Shown here: positions 9,142 through 17,733 of the stretch, piece by piece
How the letters are laid out: every line of letters starts with the position of its first letter
Position numbering within the stretch: the first letter of the stretch is position 1
Source of the DNA: Diaphorobacter limosus
GTDB taxonomy: Bacteria; Pseudomonadota; Gammaproteobacteria; Burkholderiales; Burkholderiaceae_C
Reading direction: 5' to 3'
Assembly (NCBI RefSeq): GCF_033100095.1
Contig: NZ_CP136921.1
Coordinates: 2,140,501 to 2,204,500 of the forward strand
DNA length: 64,000 nucleotides
Notes under the pieces: generated by a model
What the model saw: the letters and a program-made list of their open reading frames with translations, nothing else
What the model was told of the DNA's origin: nothing
The model's database searches: none
Translations under genes and position numbers: made by a program

Positions 9142-11997
9142 ATGACCCCGCCGCCCCAACCAGCGGCCGCGCGCCACGCCGTCGGCATAGACCTGGGCAC
9201 CAGCCACACCGTGGTGGCCCATGTACCGCTGGATGGCGGCGTGGCCGACATCGCGCTGCTGCCGCTGGCGCAGCGCATCTCGGCGGCCGAGGTGCAAGAG
9301 CAGCCACTGCTGCCCTCCACGCGCTACCAGGCCGCGCCCGGCGAGCTGGGCGATGCCTGGCGCCAGCCCTGGCCGGCGCAGGACGCAACCGAGCAGACCC
9401 CGGCCGTCATCGGCCGCTGGGCGCGTGACCTCGGCGCGGCCGTGCCGGGGCGGCTGGTGGCCAGTGCCAAGAGCTGGCTGTCGCACGCCGGTGTGGACCG
9501 CACCGCGCCGATACTGCCCTGGGGCGCGGGCCAGGATGTGGCCAAGGTCTCGCCGCTGCAGGCCTCCAGCAGCTACCTGGCGCATGTGCGCGCCGCCTGG
9601 GATGCAACGCACCCCGATGCGCCGCTGGCCGAGCAGCTGGTGGTGCTGACGGTGCCCGCCTCCTTCGACGAGGGCGCGCGCGCGCTCACGCTGCAGGCGG
9701 CGCAGCTGGCCGGCCTGCCCCGGGTGCAGCTGCTCGAAGAACCCAAGGCCGCGTTTCACGATTGGCTGGTGCTGCAGGGCTCTCAACTCGCCGAGCAACT
9801 GCAAGACAGCCGCCTGGTGCTGGTGCTGGACGTGGGCGGCGGCACCACCGACCTGACGCTGATCCGGGTGGAAGCAGCACCAGGCGGCGGCCTGCCGCTG
9901 CTGACGCGCACGGCCGTGGGCGAGCATTTGATGCTGGGCGGCGACAACATGGATCTGGCCCTGGCGCATGGCCTGGAGCCGCAGTTTGCCGGCGAAGGCC
10001 AGCGCCTGCCCGCCGCGCGCTTTGCCCAGCTGGTGCAGCGCTGCCGCCTGGCCAAGGAGCAGCTGCTGGCCGCCAACGCACCCGAATCCGTGGCCGTGAC
10101 GCTGCTGGGCGGCGGCTCGCAACTGCTGGCGCAGACACGATCCGCCACATTGACGCGCGACGCGGTACGCCAGGCGGTGGTCGAAGGCTTTTTACCGCCC
10201 GCGCAAATCACCGACCAGCCCGCGCGGCGCCAGGGCGCGCTGCGGACCTTAAGCCTGCCCTACCCGGCGGACGCGGCCATTTCGCGCCATCTGGCGCTGT
10301 TCCTGGCCCGGCATGCGGGCGACCAGCTGCCCGACACGCTGCTGCTCAACGGCGGCGTGTTCCACGCCCATGCGCTGGTGCAGCGCCTGACCGAGCAGCT
10401 CGCGCTGTGGCGCGGCCAGCCGCTGCGTCTGCTGCACAACCCGCACCCGGACTGGGCCGTGGCGCGCGGCGCAGCCGCCCACGGCTTGGCGCAATATCAG
10501 TCAAAAAGGCCACCAGCGCTTACTGGACAAGCGCAAACAGCTACAAAAACCGTAGTACCCCACATAGGTGGCGGGGCGGCGCGCAGCTACTGGCTGGTGC
10601 TGCCAGGCCAGGCTGGCGCCGCGCCCCAGGGCATTTGCCTGCTGCCGCGCGGCACCGAGGAGGGCACCCGCATGGTGCTGGCCGGGCGGCGCTTTGCGCT
10701 GCGGCTGGGCCAGCCGGTGCGCTTTGCGCTGGTGGCGCGCAGCCAGGGCAGCGCGCAGGCCGGGCAGATCGTGCCACTGGCGGGCGAGGGCTGGGTGGAA
10801 CTGCCGCCGCTGGCCACCGTACTGCCCGCACCCGAGGGCCGCGCCACGGCCAAGGTCGAGGTGCAGCTGCAGGCCTGCATGAGCGAGGTGGGCGTGCTGG
10901 AGCTGCGCTGCGTCGACACGCGGGACGAGGCGCAGTCCTGGCTGCTGCCGTTTGCGGTGCGCGCGGCAGGCCCTCACCCCCACCCTCTCCCAGAGGGAGA
11001 GGGAGCAAAACCCACAGCCGACCGGTCGCCCTCGCTCCTCTGGGGAGAGGGAGGGGTGAGGGGCTCGCCGCTAGACGCAGCCATCGCCCACATCGACCGC
11101 ATCTTCGGCAACCAGGGCCAGGACGTATCGCCCAAAGAGGTGCGCCAGCTGCGCGCCACGCTGGAAAAGACCCTGGGCCCGCGCGAATCCTGGCCGCTGC
11201 CGCTCTTGCGCACGCTGTTCGACGCCCTGCTGGCGCGTGCCAAGCGCCGCCGGCGCAGCGCCGAGCATGAGCGCGTGTGGCTCAACCTGGCCGGCTGGTG
11301 CCTGCGCCCCGGCCTGGGCGCCGAGCTGGACGGCTGGCGCCTGCAGCAGCTGTGGCCGCTCTACGCCCAGGGCCTGGGCCACAGCCAGGAGGGCGCCAAC
11401 TGGACCGAATGGTGGGTGCTGTGGCGCCGCGTGGCCGCGGGCCTCGATGAAGCCCAGCAGATGCAGGTGCTCGAAGACGTGGCCGGCCGCATGCAACAGA
11501 CCGTGCAGCGCGGCGCCAAGTCACGCTGGGGCAGCTACGACGACATGCTGCGCCTGTTTGCCGCGATGGAGGCCGTGCCCTGGCAGTACCGCCAGGAGAT
11601 GGGCCGGTGGATGCTTGAGCGCCTCAAGCGCCCCGACGAGCCGCCCCACACCTGGTGGGCCATAGGCCGCCTGGCGGCGCGCGCGCCGCTGGCGGCCAAC
11701 GCCCATCTGGTCATGCCGCCCGAGGCCGCACAAGAGTTCTTGCAGGCCACGCTGGCCCAGGACTGGCGCAAGAACGAGCCCGCCATGTTCGCCGCCGTGC
11801 AGATCGCGCGCATGACGGGCGAGCGCCTGCTGGATCTGGACGAGGCCCAGCGCGCCCGGGTCCTGGACAAGCTGCGCGCCAGCGGCGCGCCCGAGCGCTG
11901 GCTGGCCCAGGTCGCCCAGGTGCAGGAAATGAACGCCGAGGACCGCCGCCTCAGCCTGGGCGACAGCCTGCCGCCGGGGCTGGTGCTGGTGGGGTGA
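9142..11997 (+). CDS. Hsp70 family protein with C-terminal DUF3731 (cassette copy 2)
   Basis: Long Hsp70 relative of 951 residues. The N-terminal ATPase domain has AVGIDLGTSHTVVAHV, VLDVGGGTTDLTLI and GGDNMDLALA. A beta-type domain follows (about 475-610), and the C-terminal DUF3731 region (about 645-950) is helical and Trp-rich, as in the family. Two foreign stretches are built in frame. Residues about 452-470 come from a copy of the dispersed repeat (10497-10551), and residues about 611-642 come from a GC-rich palindromic element (10971-11062) at the junction between the Hsp70 part and DUF3731. Both keep the frame open. The gene starts 16 bp after the amino-acid-binding protein gene; cofactors and clients are unknown. 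Confidence 0.9.
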   Translation: MTPPPQPAAARHAVGIDLGTSHTVVAHVPLDGGVADIALLPLAQRISAAEVQEQPLLPSTRYQAAPGELGDAWRQPWPAQDATEQTPAVIGRWARDLGAAVPGRLVASAKSWLSHAGVDRTAPILPWGAGQDVAKVSPLQASSSYLAHVRAAWDATHPDAPLAEQLVVLTVPASFDEGARALTLQAAQLAGLPRVQLLEEPKAAFHDWLVLQGSQLAEQLQDSRLVLVLDVGGGTTDLTLIRVEAAPGGGLPLLTRTAVGEHLMLGGDNMDLALAHGLEPQFAGEGQRLPAARFAQLVQRCRLAKEQLLAANAPESVAVTLLGGGSQLLAQTRSATLTRDAVRQAVVEGFLPPAQITDQPARRQGALRTLSLPYPADAAISRHLALFLARHAGDQLPDTLLLNGGVFHAHALVQRLTEQLALWRGQPLRLLHNPHPDWAVARGAAAHGLAQYQSKRPPALTGQAQTATKTVVPHIGGGAARSYWLVLPGQAGAAPQGICLLPRGTEEGTRMVLAGRRFALRLGQPVRFALVARSQGSAQAGQIVPLAGEGWVELPPLATVLPAPEGRATAKVEVQLQACMSEVGVLELRCVDTRDEAQSWLLPFAVRAAGPHPHPLPEGEGAKPTADRSPSLLWGEGGVRGSPLDAAIAHIDRIFGNQGQDVSPKEVRQLRATLEKTLGPRESWPLPLLRTLFDALLARAKRRRRSAEHERVWLNLAGWCLRPGLGAELDGWRLQQLWPLYAQGLGHSQEGANWTEWWVLWRRVAAGLDEAQQMQVLEDVAGRMQQTVQRGAKSRWGSYDDMLRLFAAMEAVPWQYRQEMGRWMLERLKRPDEPPHTWWAIGRLAARAPLAANAHLVMPPEAAQEFLQATLAQDWRKNEPAMFAAVQIARMTGERLLDLDEAQRARVLDKLRASGAPERWLAQVAQVQEMNAEDRRLSLGDSLPPGLVLVG
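10497..10551 (-). repeat. dispersed repeat, copy b (in frame in hsp70 copy 2)
   Basis: Near-consensus copy in reverse orientation: GTCAAAAAGGCCACCAGCG, then CTTACTGGACAAGCGCAAACAG and CTACAAAAA. It encodes residues around 452-470 of the second Hsp70 without breaking the frame. Confidence 0.8.
10971..11062. repeat. GC-rich palindromic element, in frame in hsp70 copy 2
   Basis: Left arm CCCTCACCCCCACCCTCTCC and right arm GGGAGAGGGAGGGGTGAGGG form an imperfect inverted repeat of about 92 bp. It resembles the CCCTCACCCC..CTCTCCC palindromes found in many copies in proteobacterial genomes. It adds about 31 residues (PHPHPLPEGEGA....LLWGEGGVRG) at a domain junction. Confidence 0.75.
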
Positions 11998-12003
11998 AGG
12001 CCC

Positions 12004-13476
12004 TCAGGGATTGAGCCAGTTCTTGAGCGCAGCGCGGTAGCTCAGGTCAAAGCGCCCGTAATAGTCCGTGCCATCGGGCCTGGCGCAGCTGGCCGAGCCG
12101 CCATGCAGCTGACCCGCCAGGTAGCGCCGGGCGCCAATGGTGACAAACACGCCCGAGCCGCTGCTACCGCCCTCGGTGCTGCCCTGCTGCCAGGTGAGCG
12201 CCAGGTAGTTGCCGGTCTCGCCGCTGGTGGCCGTGCAGCTTTCGTCACCACAGTTGCTGTAGCGCAGCACGCTGCCCAGGCTGATGGACTGCAGGCCGCC
12301 CTCCGCGTGGTGCAGGCTGGCCAGCGCCGTACCAATGGGCACGCCGCCGTAGTACGAGCCGGCGTAGACGACGCCGGCGGGCAGCGGGTCGTTCAGCCGC
12401 ATGAAGGCGGTGTCGGTGCCGGCCGATGCGTACAGCAGCCGGGCGCCGCCCGTCAGGCGCCGGCTGGCCGGGTTCTCCGCGGCGCTGTTGCAGCTGGCCG
12501 AGCGGTACAGCCAGTCGGTCACCAGCGTTGAGGCTACCACCTGGCTGGGGATGCAGTGCTGGGCCGACAGGAAGTACGGCGTGCCGCTGGCGGCCATGTC
12601 GTTGAGCAGCGTGCCGGTGCAGTAAAAGGCGCCACCGTCCTCGGCCACATAGGTCATGCGCGCCACGGAGCGGCTTTGCTCCAGGTAATCGGGGTGGCAA
12701 CTCACGTCCACCAGGCAGCCGGCGACTGCGGCCTTGGTGGTAAAGGCGGCCTCGGCCTCGGCCGCCGTCGATGTGAAGTGCGACAGCCGCGGCACGGCCA
12801 GGCGCACGGCGGCGGGCGCCGCGCCTGCGGGAATCTCCACCTCCAGCGTGGTCTGCGCGCCGCCAAAGTCCGGGCTCCAGTAGGTGCGCGCCAGCGTGGC
12901 GTCGGCACCCGCGCTGGCGTTGCGCTCGGCCACGGCCTGCAGCTGCTCGGCGCTCAGCTGCACTGCGTCTTCGGGCGCCGCTCCATGAAAGCGCAGCACC
13001 GCCCCCGGCGGCAGCGCCTGCACCAGCACGCCCAGGCGCAGACCGCGCGCGCCTGGCGACTCAAAGCGCAGCGCCGCCACCTGCGTGCCGCGCGCCGTGG
13101 GCCGCCATGGCAGCAGGGCGGCGGTGCGGGCCACATCGACCGTCTCTGCCACGGCGCGCGCCGTGCCGATCTGGCGCGGCACGGCCGCGCTGCCCGCAGC
13201 GGCGGCGCGCTCTGGCGTCGCGCGCTGCAGCGGCGCCAGCGCAATCACCCGTGTGGCGCCGGCCTGGGCCATGGCGCGGCTTGACGTAGAGCCCTGGGCC
13301 ACGCCTTTGAGGGCTGCGGCCTTGGGCTCGAAAGGCTCTATGCGTTGGCTCCAGGTCGGGATGGCAAGGCCGGGGCCACCGCCACCACCACCATCGACAT
13401 CGGTACCGCCGCCGCCGCACGCGGCCAGAAGGGCGGCCACCGGCAGCGCCCACCCGATTGTTTTGCCGACAACCAT
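12004..13476 (-). CDS. trypsin-like serine protease lipoprotein (copy 2)
   Basis: Paralogue of the 3785-5317 protease, 490 residues. Lipobox ALLAACGGGG (Cys about residue 19), then a Gly/Asp linker, a variable middle and a C-terminal S1-type domain: His in FLSAQHCIPS, Asp in GTDTAFMRL and Ser in TEGGSSGSGVF. It ends TDYYGRFDLSYRAALKNWLNP, matching the other copy. The ATG at 13476 is chosen because GGAGGT lies 6 nt upstream, whereas the in-frame start at 13503 would run into the ruvA end. It lies 30 bp downstream of ruvA on the same strand and may share its transcript. Substrate unknown. Confidence 0.87.
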   Translation of the reverse strand: MVVGKTIGWALPVAALLAACGGGGTDVDGGGGGGPGLAIPTWSQRIEPFEPKAAALKGVAQGSTSSRAMAQAGATRVIALAPLQRATPERAAAAGSAAVPRQIGTARAVAETVDVARTAALLPWRPTARGTQVAALRFESPGARGLRLGVLVQALPPGAVLRFHGAAPEDAVQLSAEQLQAVAERNASAGADATLARTYWSPDFGGAQTTLEVEIPAGAAPAAVRLAVPRLSHFTSTAAEAEAAFTTKAAVAGCLVDVSCHPDYLEQSRSVARMTYVAEDGGAFYCTGTLLNDMAASGTPYFLSAQHCIPSQVVASTLVTDWLYRSASCNSAAENPASRRLTGGARLLYASAGTDTAFMRLNDPLPAGVVYAGSYYGGVPIGTALASLHHAEGGLQSISLGSVLRYSNCGDESCTATSGETGNYLALTWQQGSTEGGSSGSGVFVTIGARRYLAGQLHGGSASCARPDGTDYYGRFDLSYRAALKNWLNP

Positions 13477-13506
13477 CGTTACACCTCCATGGCCCTGCCA
13501 CATGAT

Positions 13507-14079
13507 TTATCTGGCCAGCGACTTCAGCGCCAGCTTGATGCCCTCGCTCACGCCTACGTCGGCCGGCAGCGCCTTCAGGGCGGCGGCGGCCTCCTTGTCG
13601 TTATAGCCCAGCGCCTGCAGCGCCTGCAGGATGTCGGCCTGCGCATCGTTAACCAGATGTTGCCGCACGCCGATGTCCACACCCAGCTTGCCCTTGAGCT
13701 CCAGCAGCAGGCGCTCGGCCGTCTTCTTGCCTATGCCCGGCACCTTGACCAGGCGCCCGGCCTCCTGCAGCGACACGGCCTGGGCCAGATCAGCCACGCC
13801 CATGCCCGAGAGCACCGCCAGCGCCGTGCGCGGCCCCACGCCGCTGATCTTGATGAGTTCGCGAAACGCCTGGCGCTCTTGCGCCGTGGCAAAGCCGTAG
13901 AGCAGCTGCGCGTCCTCGCGCACGATGAACTGGGTCAGCAGGCTGACCTGCTCGCCCACGCCAGGCAGGTTGTAGAAGGTGCTCATGGGCACCAGCACCT
14001 CGTAGCCCACGCCGCGGCAGTCCAGCAGCACCTCGGGGGGGTTCTTCTCCAGCAGCTGGCCCGTCAATTTGCCTATCAT
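13507..14079 (-). CDS. ruvA: Holliday junction DNA-binding subunit RuvA
   Basis: RuvA binds four-way junctions as a tetramer and loads RuvB. The 190-residue product has the N-terminal OB fold ([28 protein letters not shown]), the tandem helix-hairpin-helix motifs ([17 protein letters not shown] and [20 protein letters not shown]) and the C-terminal RuvB-contact domain ending [21 protein letters not shown] precedes the ATG. It is divergent from phoH. Its 3' end appears to have been copied, with the adjacent protease gene, to 5350-5415. Confidence 0.97.
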   Translation of the reverse strand: MIGKLTGQLLEKNPPEVLLDCRGVGYEVLVPMSTFYNLPGVGEQVSLLTQFIVREDAQLLYGFATAQERQAFRELIKISGVGPRTALAVLSGMGVADLAQAVSLQEAGRLVKVPGIGKKTAERLLLELKGKLGVDIGVRQHLVNDAQADILQALQALGYNDKEAAAALKALPADVGVSEGIKLALKSLAR

Positions 14080-14126
14080 CCCAATCCTTTACCGCAGTCA
14101 ACGCGGCCATCCAGGGAATTATCAGC

Positions 14127-15077
14127 GTGATCCTGCGCCACACCTTCACCCCCCACAACAACACCCGCCTGTCGCACCTGTGCGGCCCGGCCGATGTACA
14201 CCTGCGCACCATAGAGAACGCGCTGCAGGTCAAGATCGCCCACCGCCACGAGCAGTTCAAGGTGGACGGCCCCAAGGCCCGCGCCACCCAGGCCATGGAA
14301 CTGCTGCAGGCGCTGTACGAAATGGCCGACCACGCCATCAAGGAGGATCACCTGCAGCTGATGCTGGCCGGCGACGCCAGCATGATGGACGAAGAGGGCA
14401 GCCCGGCCCCGCTGACCACGCGCCGCGCCGACCTGCGCGCGCGCACGCCCACCCAGGGCCGCTACCTGGCCAACATCGCCGCGCACGACATCACCTTCGG
14501 CATAGGCCCGGCCGGCACCGGCAAGACCTACCTGGCCGTGGCCTGCGCCGTCGATGCGCTGGAACGCAGCCAGGTGCAGCGCATCGTGCTCACCCGCCCG
14601 GCGGTGGAGGCCGGCGAGCGCCTGGGCTTTCTGCCCGGCGACCTGACGCAAAAGGTAGACCCCTACCTGCGCCCGCTGTACGACGCGCTGTACGACCTGA
14701 TGGGTTTTGACCGCGTGCAGAAGGCCTTCGAGCGCAATGCGCTGGAGATCGCGCCGCTGGCCTTCATGCGCGGCCGAACGCTGAACAACGCCTTCGTCAT
14801 CCTGGACGAGGCCCAGAACACCACGCCCGAGCAGATGAAGATGTTCCTCACGCGCATCGGCTTTGGCGCACGCGCCGTGGTCACGGGCGACGTGAGCCAG
14901 ATCGATCTGCCCAAGGGCACATTGAGCGGCCTGATCGATGCCGAACAGGTACTGCGGCGCGTGCAGGGCATCGCCATCACGCGCTTCACCAGCGCCGACG
15001 TGGTGCGCCACCCGCTGGTGGCACGCATCGTGGACGCCTACGACGCCCAGGGCAGCCGCCGCCGCACCGGCAACTAA
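14127..15077 (+). CDS. ybeZ: PhoH family ATPase (YbeZ)
   Basis: PhoH-like P-loop protein of 316 residues, predicted ATPase with an RNA-related role alongside YbeY. It has an N-terminal KH-like part (about 1-90), Walker [14 protein letters not shown], Walker [23 protein letters not shown] and the family motif [12 protein letters not shown]. The start is a GTG at 14127 with an AGGGAA upstream. ybeY follows after 51 bp, the conserved ybeZ-ybeY order of proteobacteria, where both act in ribosome maturation and stress. Confidence 0.95.
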   Translation: MILRHTFTPHNNTRLSHLCGPADVHLRTIENALQVKIAHRHEQFKVDGPKARATQAMELLQALYEMADHAIKEDHLQLMLAGDASMMDEEGSPAPLTTRRADLRARTPTQGRYLANIAAHDITFGIGPAGTGKTYLAVACAVDALERSQVQRIVLTRPAVEAGERLGFLPGDLTQKVDPYLRPLYDALYDLMGFDRVQKAFERNALEIAPLAFMRGRTLNNAFVILDEAQNTTPEQMKMFLTRIGFGARAVVTGDVSQIDLPKGTLSGLIDAEQVLRRVQGIAITRFTSADVVRHPLVARIVDAYDAQGSRRRTGN

Positions 15078-15083
15078 CTCCTG

Positions 15084-15131
15084 TTTTAATAGCTATTTGC
15101 GCTTGATACACAGGCGTTGGAGGCCAATTTG
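15084..15131 (+). repeat. dispersed repeat, copy c (supplies the ybeY start)
   Basis: Near-consensus copy: TTTTAATAGCTATTTGCGC, TTGATACACAGGCGTT, then GGAGGCCAATTTG. The GGAGG acts as the ribosome binding site of ybeY and the terminal TTG as its likely start codon. Confidence 0.8.
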
Positions 15132-15587
15132 GCACTGAATCAACTGACCCTCTCCCTGCAGTTCGCGCGCGATGCCACGCAGCACCGCGCCCAGCTGCCG
15201 CGCCACAAGGTGGCACGCTGGATACGCCACGCCCTGGCCATGGACGCCGAAATCACCGTGCGCATCGTCGGAGCCGAGGAAGGCCAGCAGCTCAACCGCG
15301 ACTACCGCCACAAGGACTACGCCACCAACGTGCTGACCTTCGACTACCAGCAGGAGCCGACCGTGGCCGCCGACCTGGTGCTCTGCGCCCCGGTGGTCGA
15401 GCGCGAGGCGCGCGAGCAGAACAAGACGCTGGAAGAACACTACGCCCACCTGCTGGTGCACGGCACCCTGCACGCCCAGGGCTGGGATCATGAAACCAGC
15501 GACGAGGACGCGCGGGAGATGGAGGCGTATGAGACGGCCATCATGGAAGAGTTGGGGTTTGCGGATCCATATCTGTCGCTTGGGTAA
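15129..15587 (+). CDS. ybeY: endoribonuclease / rRNA maturation factor YbeY
   Basis: Zinc-dependent single-strand endoribonuclease needed for 16S rRNA 3' processing. About 152 residues, with the metal site [12 protein letters not shown] and the family core [30 protein letters not shown]. The start is not an ATG: the best choice is TTG at 15129, 5 nt after GGAGG and directly before [11 protein letters not shown]; an in-frame TTG at 15117 would sit inside the ribosome binding site. Both the binding site and the TTG belong to the dispersed repeat at 15084-15131, so the translation start of a conserved gene is repeat-derived here. Confidence 0.93.
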   Translation: MALNQLTLSLQFARDATQHRAQLPRHKVARWIRHALAMDAEITVRIVGAEEGQQLNRDYRHKDYATNVLTFDYQQEPTVAADLVLCAPVVEREAREQNKTLEEHYAHLLVHGTLHAQGWDHETSDEDAREMEAYETAIMEELGFADPYLSLG

Positions 15588-15668
15588 GTGGTAAATGGTG
15601 AGTGGCAAGTCGTGAATAACGACAGCGCCGCCACCAACCACTTACTACTGACCATTGAGCACTTACCC
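15585..15668. repeat. imperfect 84-bp inverted repeat after ybeY
   Basis: GTAAGTGGTAAATGGTGAGT at the left pairs with ACTGACCATTGAGCACTTAC at the right, with more pairing inward, about 25 of 32 positions. It begins in the last ybeY codon and ends 3 bp before the TSUP permease ATG. It could be a small mobile palindrome or act as an attenuating hairpin between the two genes. Confidence 0.55.
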
Positions 15669-15671
15669 CCC

Positions 15672-16418
15672 ATGCTCGACACCGCCCTCCTGCTTGCCGC
15701 TGCCTTCGTCGCCGGCGCCCTCAACGCCGTCGCCGGCGGCGGCAGCTTTTTGACGCTGCCAGCCTTGGTCTTCACCGGTGTGCCGCCGGTGGTCGCCAAC
15801 GCCACCGGCACCGTGGCACTGCTGCCCGGCTACATGGCCAGCGCCTGGGGCTTTCGCGAGGACATGGCGCCGCCGCCGGGGCTGTCGATGCGCGCCGTGG
15901 TGCTGCTGTCGCTCGTCGGCGGCTCGGCCGGGGCGGCGCTGCTGCTGGTCACGCCCGACGCCACCTTCAAGAAGATCATCCCCTGGCTGCTGCTCGCCGC
16001 CACCGCGCTGTTTGCCTTTGGCCCGCAGCTGCGCCAGTGGCTGGGCGCCGGCGCGCACCCGGCCAGCGCCACCAAGGCCGGCCTGGGCACGCTGGCCGTG
16101 GCGGCCTACGGCGGCTACTTCAACGGTGGCCTGGGCATCTTGCTGCTGGCACTGTTCGGCCTGCTGGGCCAGACCCAGCTCAACGCCATGAACGGCATGA
16201 AGAACCTGGTCTCGGCCCTGCTCACCGCCATCGCCGTGGCCATCTACGCCGCCGGCGGCATCGTGCAGTGGCAGCAGGCGCTCATCATGATGATTGCCGC
16301 CACCCTGGGCGGCTACTGGGGCGCCCGCGTGGCGCGCCGCCTGCCGGCGCCGGCGCTGCGCTGGGGCATAGTCGCCACCGGGCTGGTGATGGCGGGGCTG
16401 TTTTTCTGGAAGCAGTAG
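15672..16418 (+). CDS. TSUP family (TauE/SafE) membrane transporter
   Basis: Integral membrane protein of 248 residues with about eight hydrophobic segments and the TauE/SafE repeat signatures GALNAVAGGGSFLTLPALVFTGVPPVVANATGT at the N-terminus and AAYGGYFNGGLGILLLALFGLLG in the second half. Members move small anions such as sulfite, sulfoacetate or other organic acids across the inner membrane; the substrate here cannot be told. The ATG at 15672 begins the first membrane segment; an upstream in-frame start would translate the inverted repeat. It is convergent with the hipA-like gene. Confidence 0.85.
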   Translation: MLDTALLLAAAFVAGALNAVAGGGSFLTLPALVFTGVPPVVANATGTVALLPGYMASAWGFREDMAPPPGLSMRAVVLLSLVGGSAGAALLLVTPDATFKKIIPWLLLAATALFAFGPQLRQWLGAGAHPASATKAGLGTLAVAAYGGYFNGGLGILLLALFGLLGQTQLNAMNGMKNLVSALLTAIAVAIYAAGGIVQWQQALIMMIAATLGGYWGARVARRLPAPALRWGIVATGLVMAGLFFWKQ

Positions 16419-16430
16419 CCTCCCCAAATA

Positions 16431-16480
16431 AAAACCGGCCATCAGCGCCAATACACAAGCGCTGAAAGCTATTGTTTACA
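16431..16480 (-). repeat. dispersed repeat, copy d
   Basis: Reverse-orientation copy between two convergent genes. Read on the minus strand it gives AACAATAGCTTTCAGCGCTT, GTGTATTGGCGCTGATGGCC, GGTTTT. It could help terminate both genes. Confidence 0.65.
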
Positions 16481-16485
16481 GAGCA

Positions 16486-17733
16486 TCAGCGCTGAAATGC
16501 CAGCCGCTGGTCGCGCAAAAACGGCCGGTCGATCTGGCCCGCCAGCGATTCGATGTCGGCCACCGTCACGCCCACGCTGGCAAAGTGCGCCTGCCAGCCC
16601 TGCACGACCGCGCACACCTGCCGCAGCTGGGCCACGGCCTCGGGCCGCTTCAGGCCAAACTGCGCGCATTGCGACAGGGCGTTGTCCAGCGTGGCATCCG
16701 CGCCCGCCGCGCCCACGCGCATCTGCTGATAGCCCAGCGCCTGACCCGAGGGCAACACGTCGAACGCGGGCGACAGGATGTACTCGCCGCTGTCGGTCAT
16801 CAGCAGCGCGTGGTTCTTCTCGTGGTCGTCGGTGTTGTCGATGAGGATGTTGAAGACCATGCGGCGAAACAGCTCGTGCATCTGCTGCAGGTTGTGCCCG
16901 CCTGCCGTAACGCCGCGCCGGCGCAGCCACTGGGCCAGCTCGGGGTAGCCCGGCGCCTCGCCCGCGGCCTTGAGCGCCACGTTGGCCGAAAGTGCGTGGC
17001 GGCGCAGCCCCCCCACGCGGTCGAAGCGGCGCACGGCCACGGCGTGGCCCCGCTGCAGCGGCACGGGTCGCGTGGGCGCGGCGTGTATGCCCGCGTGCGC
17101 CGCCAGCGTCATGGCGGCGTGCTCGACCAGCGGCATGTCGACGGCCTCGCCCGGCTCGTTGAACTTGATCACCCAGGGGTGGCCGTCCAGCTCCAGCAGC
17201 GCCTTGGGGCGTGCGCCGCCCAGGGTGGCGCCCGGCGCGATCAGGCGCCGCCTGTCTGGCGCCACGGGTTCGCCAGCCAGAATCTGCGCCACCAGCTTGT
17301 GCACTTCCTGCGCATCGGCCAGGCGCGGCAGCGGGCCGGTGACGCGCGCCAGGTAGTCGCTGGCCGAGACGGACACGCCCAGGGCGCCAAAGCGCTCGTC
17401 GCCGGCAAAGAACAAGAAGTCGAGCACGGCCAGGCGCGGCGGCTTGTCCAGCATGCGGATGACGCGCTCGCCCCAGCGGTCGGGCCGGGCGTCGTCGACG
17501 GCGCCGGCGGCGCTTTCCTTATCGTGCGGGAAGAACTCTCCCGGCATCAACGGCAGGTCTTCGCTGAGCGCAAAGCCGCTGGCCAGCCACGCTGGCGCAT
17601 AGACCAGCGACACGCCCTTGAGGCTGCGCGCCATGCGCAGCTCACCGATCAGGCGCGGCGCCGCCGGGTTGGCCAGCCACCACAGGTAGAGCTGCTCGCC
17701 AGGCTGGTAGTGCTGCAGGTCAAAGGCCGTCAT
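16486..17733 (-). CDS. HipA-type Ser/Thr kinase toxin
   Basis: HipA family kinase of 415 residues. Visible elements are the Gly-rich ATP loop (APGATLGGARPKALLE), the Lys-bearing strand (WVIKF), and the catalytic and Mg-binding segment FNILIDNTDDHEKNHALL, where the second Asp is the likely base. Downstream SPAFDVLPS also fits the family. HipA toxins phosphorylate glutamyl-tRNA synthetase or other translation targets to induce dormancy; the target here is unknown. It overlaps the upstream antitoxin gene by ATGA, so the pair is coupled. No sign of inactivation is seen. Confidence 0.88.
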   Translation of the reverse strand: MTAFDLQHYQPGEQLYLWWLANPAAPRLIGELRMARSLKGVSLVYAPAWLASGFALSEDLPLMPGEFFPHDKESAAGAVDDARPDRWGERVIRMLDKPPRLAVLDFLFFAGDERFGALGVSVSASDYLARVTGPLPRLADAQEVHKLVAQILAGEPVAPDRRRLIAPGATLGGARPKALLELDGHPWVIKFNEPGEAVDMPLVEHAAMTLAAHAGIHAAPTRPVPLQRGHAVAVRRFDRVGGLRRHALSANVALKAAGEAPGYPELAQWLRRRGVTAGGHNLQQMHELFRRMVFNILIDNTDDHEKNHALLMTDSGEYILSPAFDVLPSGQALGYQQMRVGAAGADATLDNALSQCAQFGLKRPEAVAQLRQVCAVVQGWQAHFASVGVTVADIESLAGQIDRPFLRDQRLAFQR

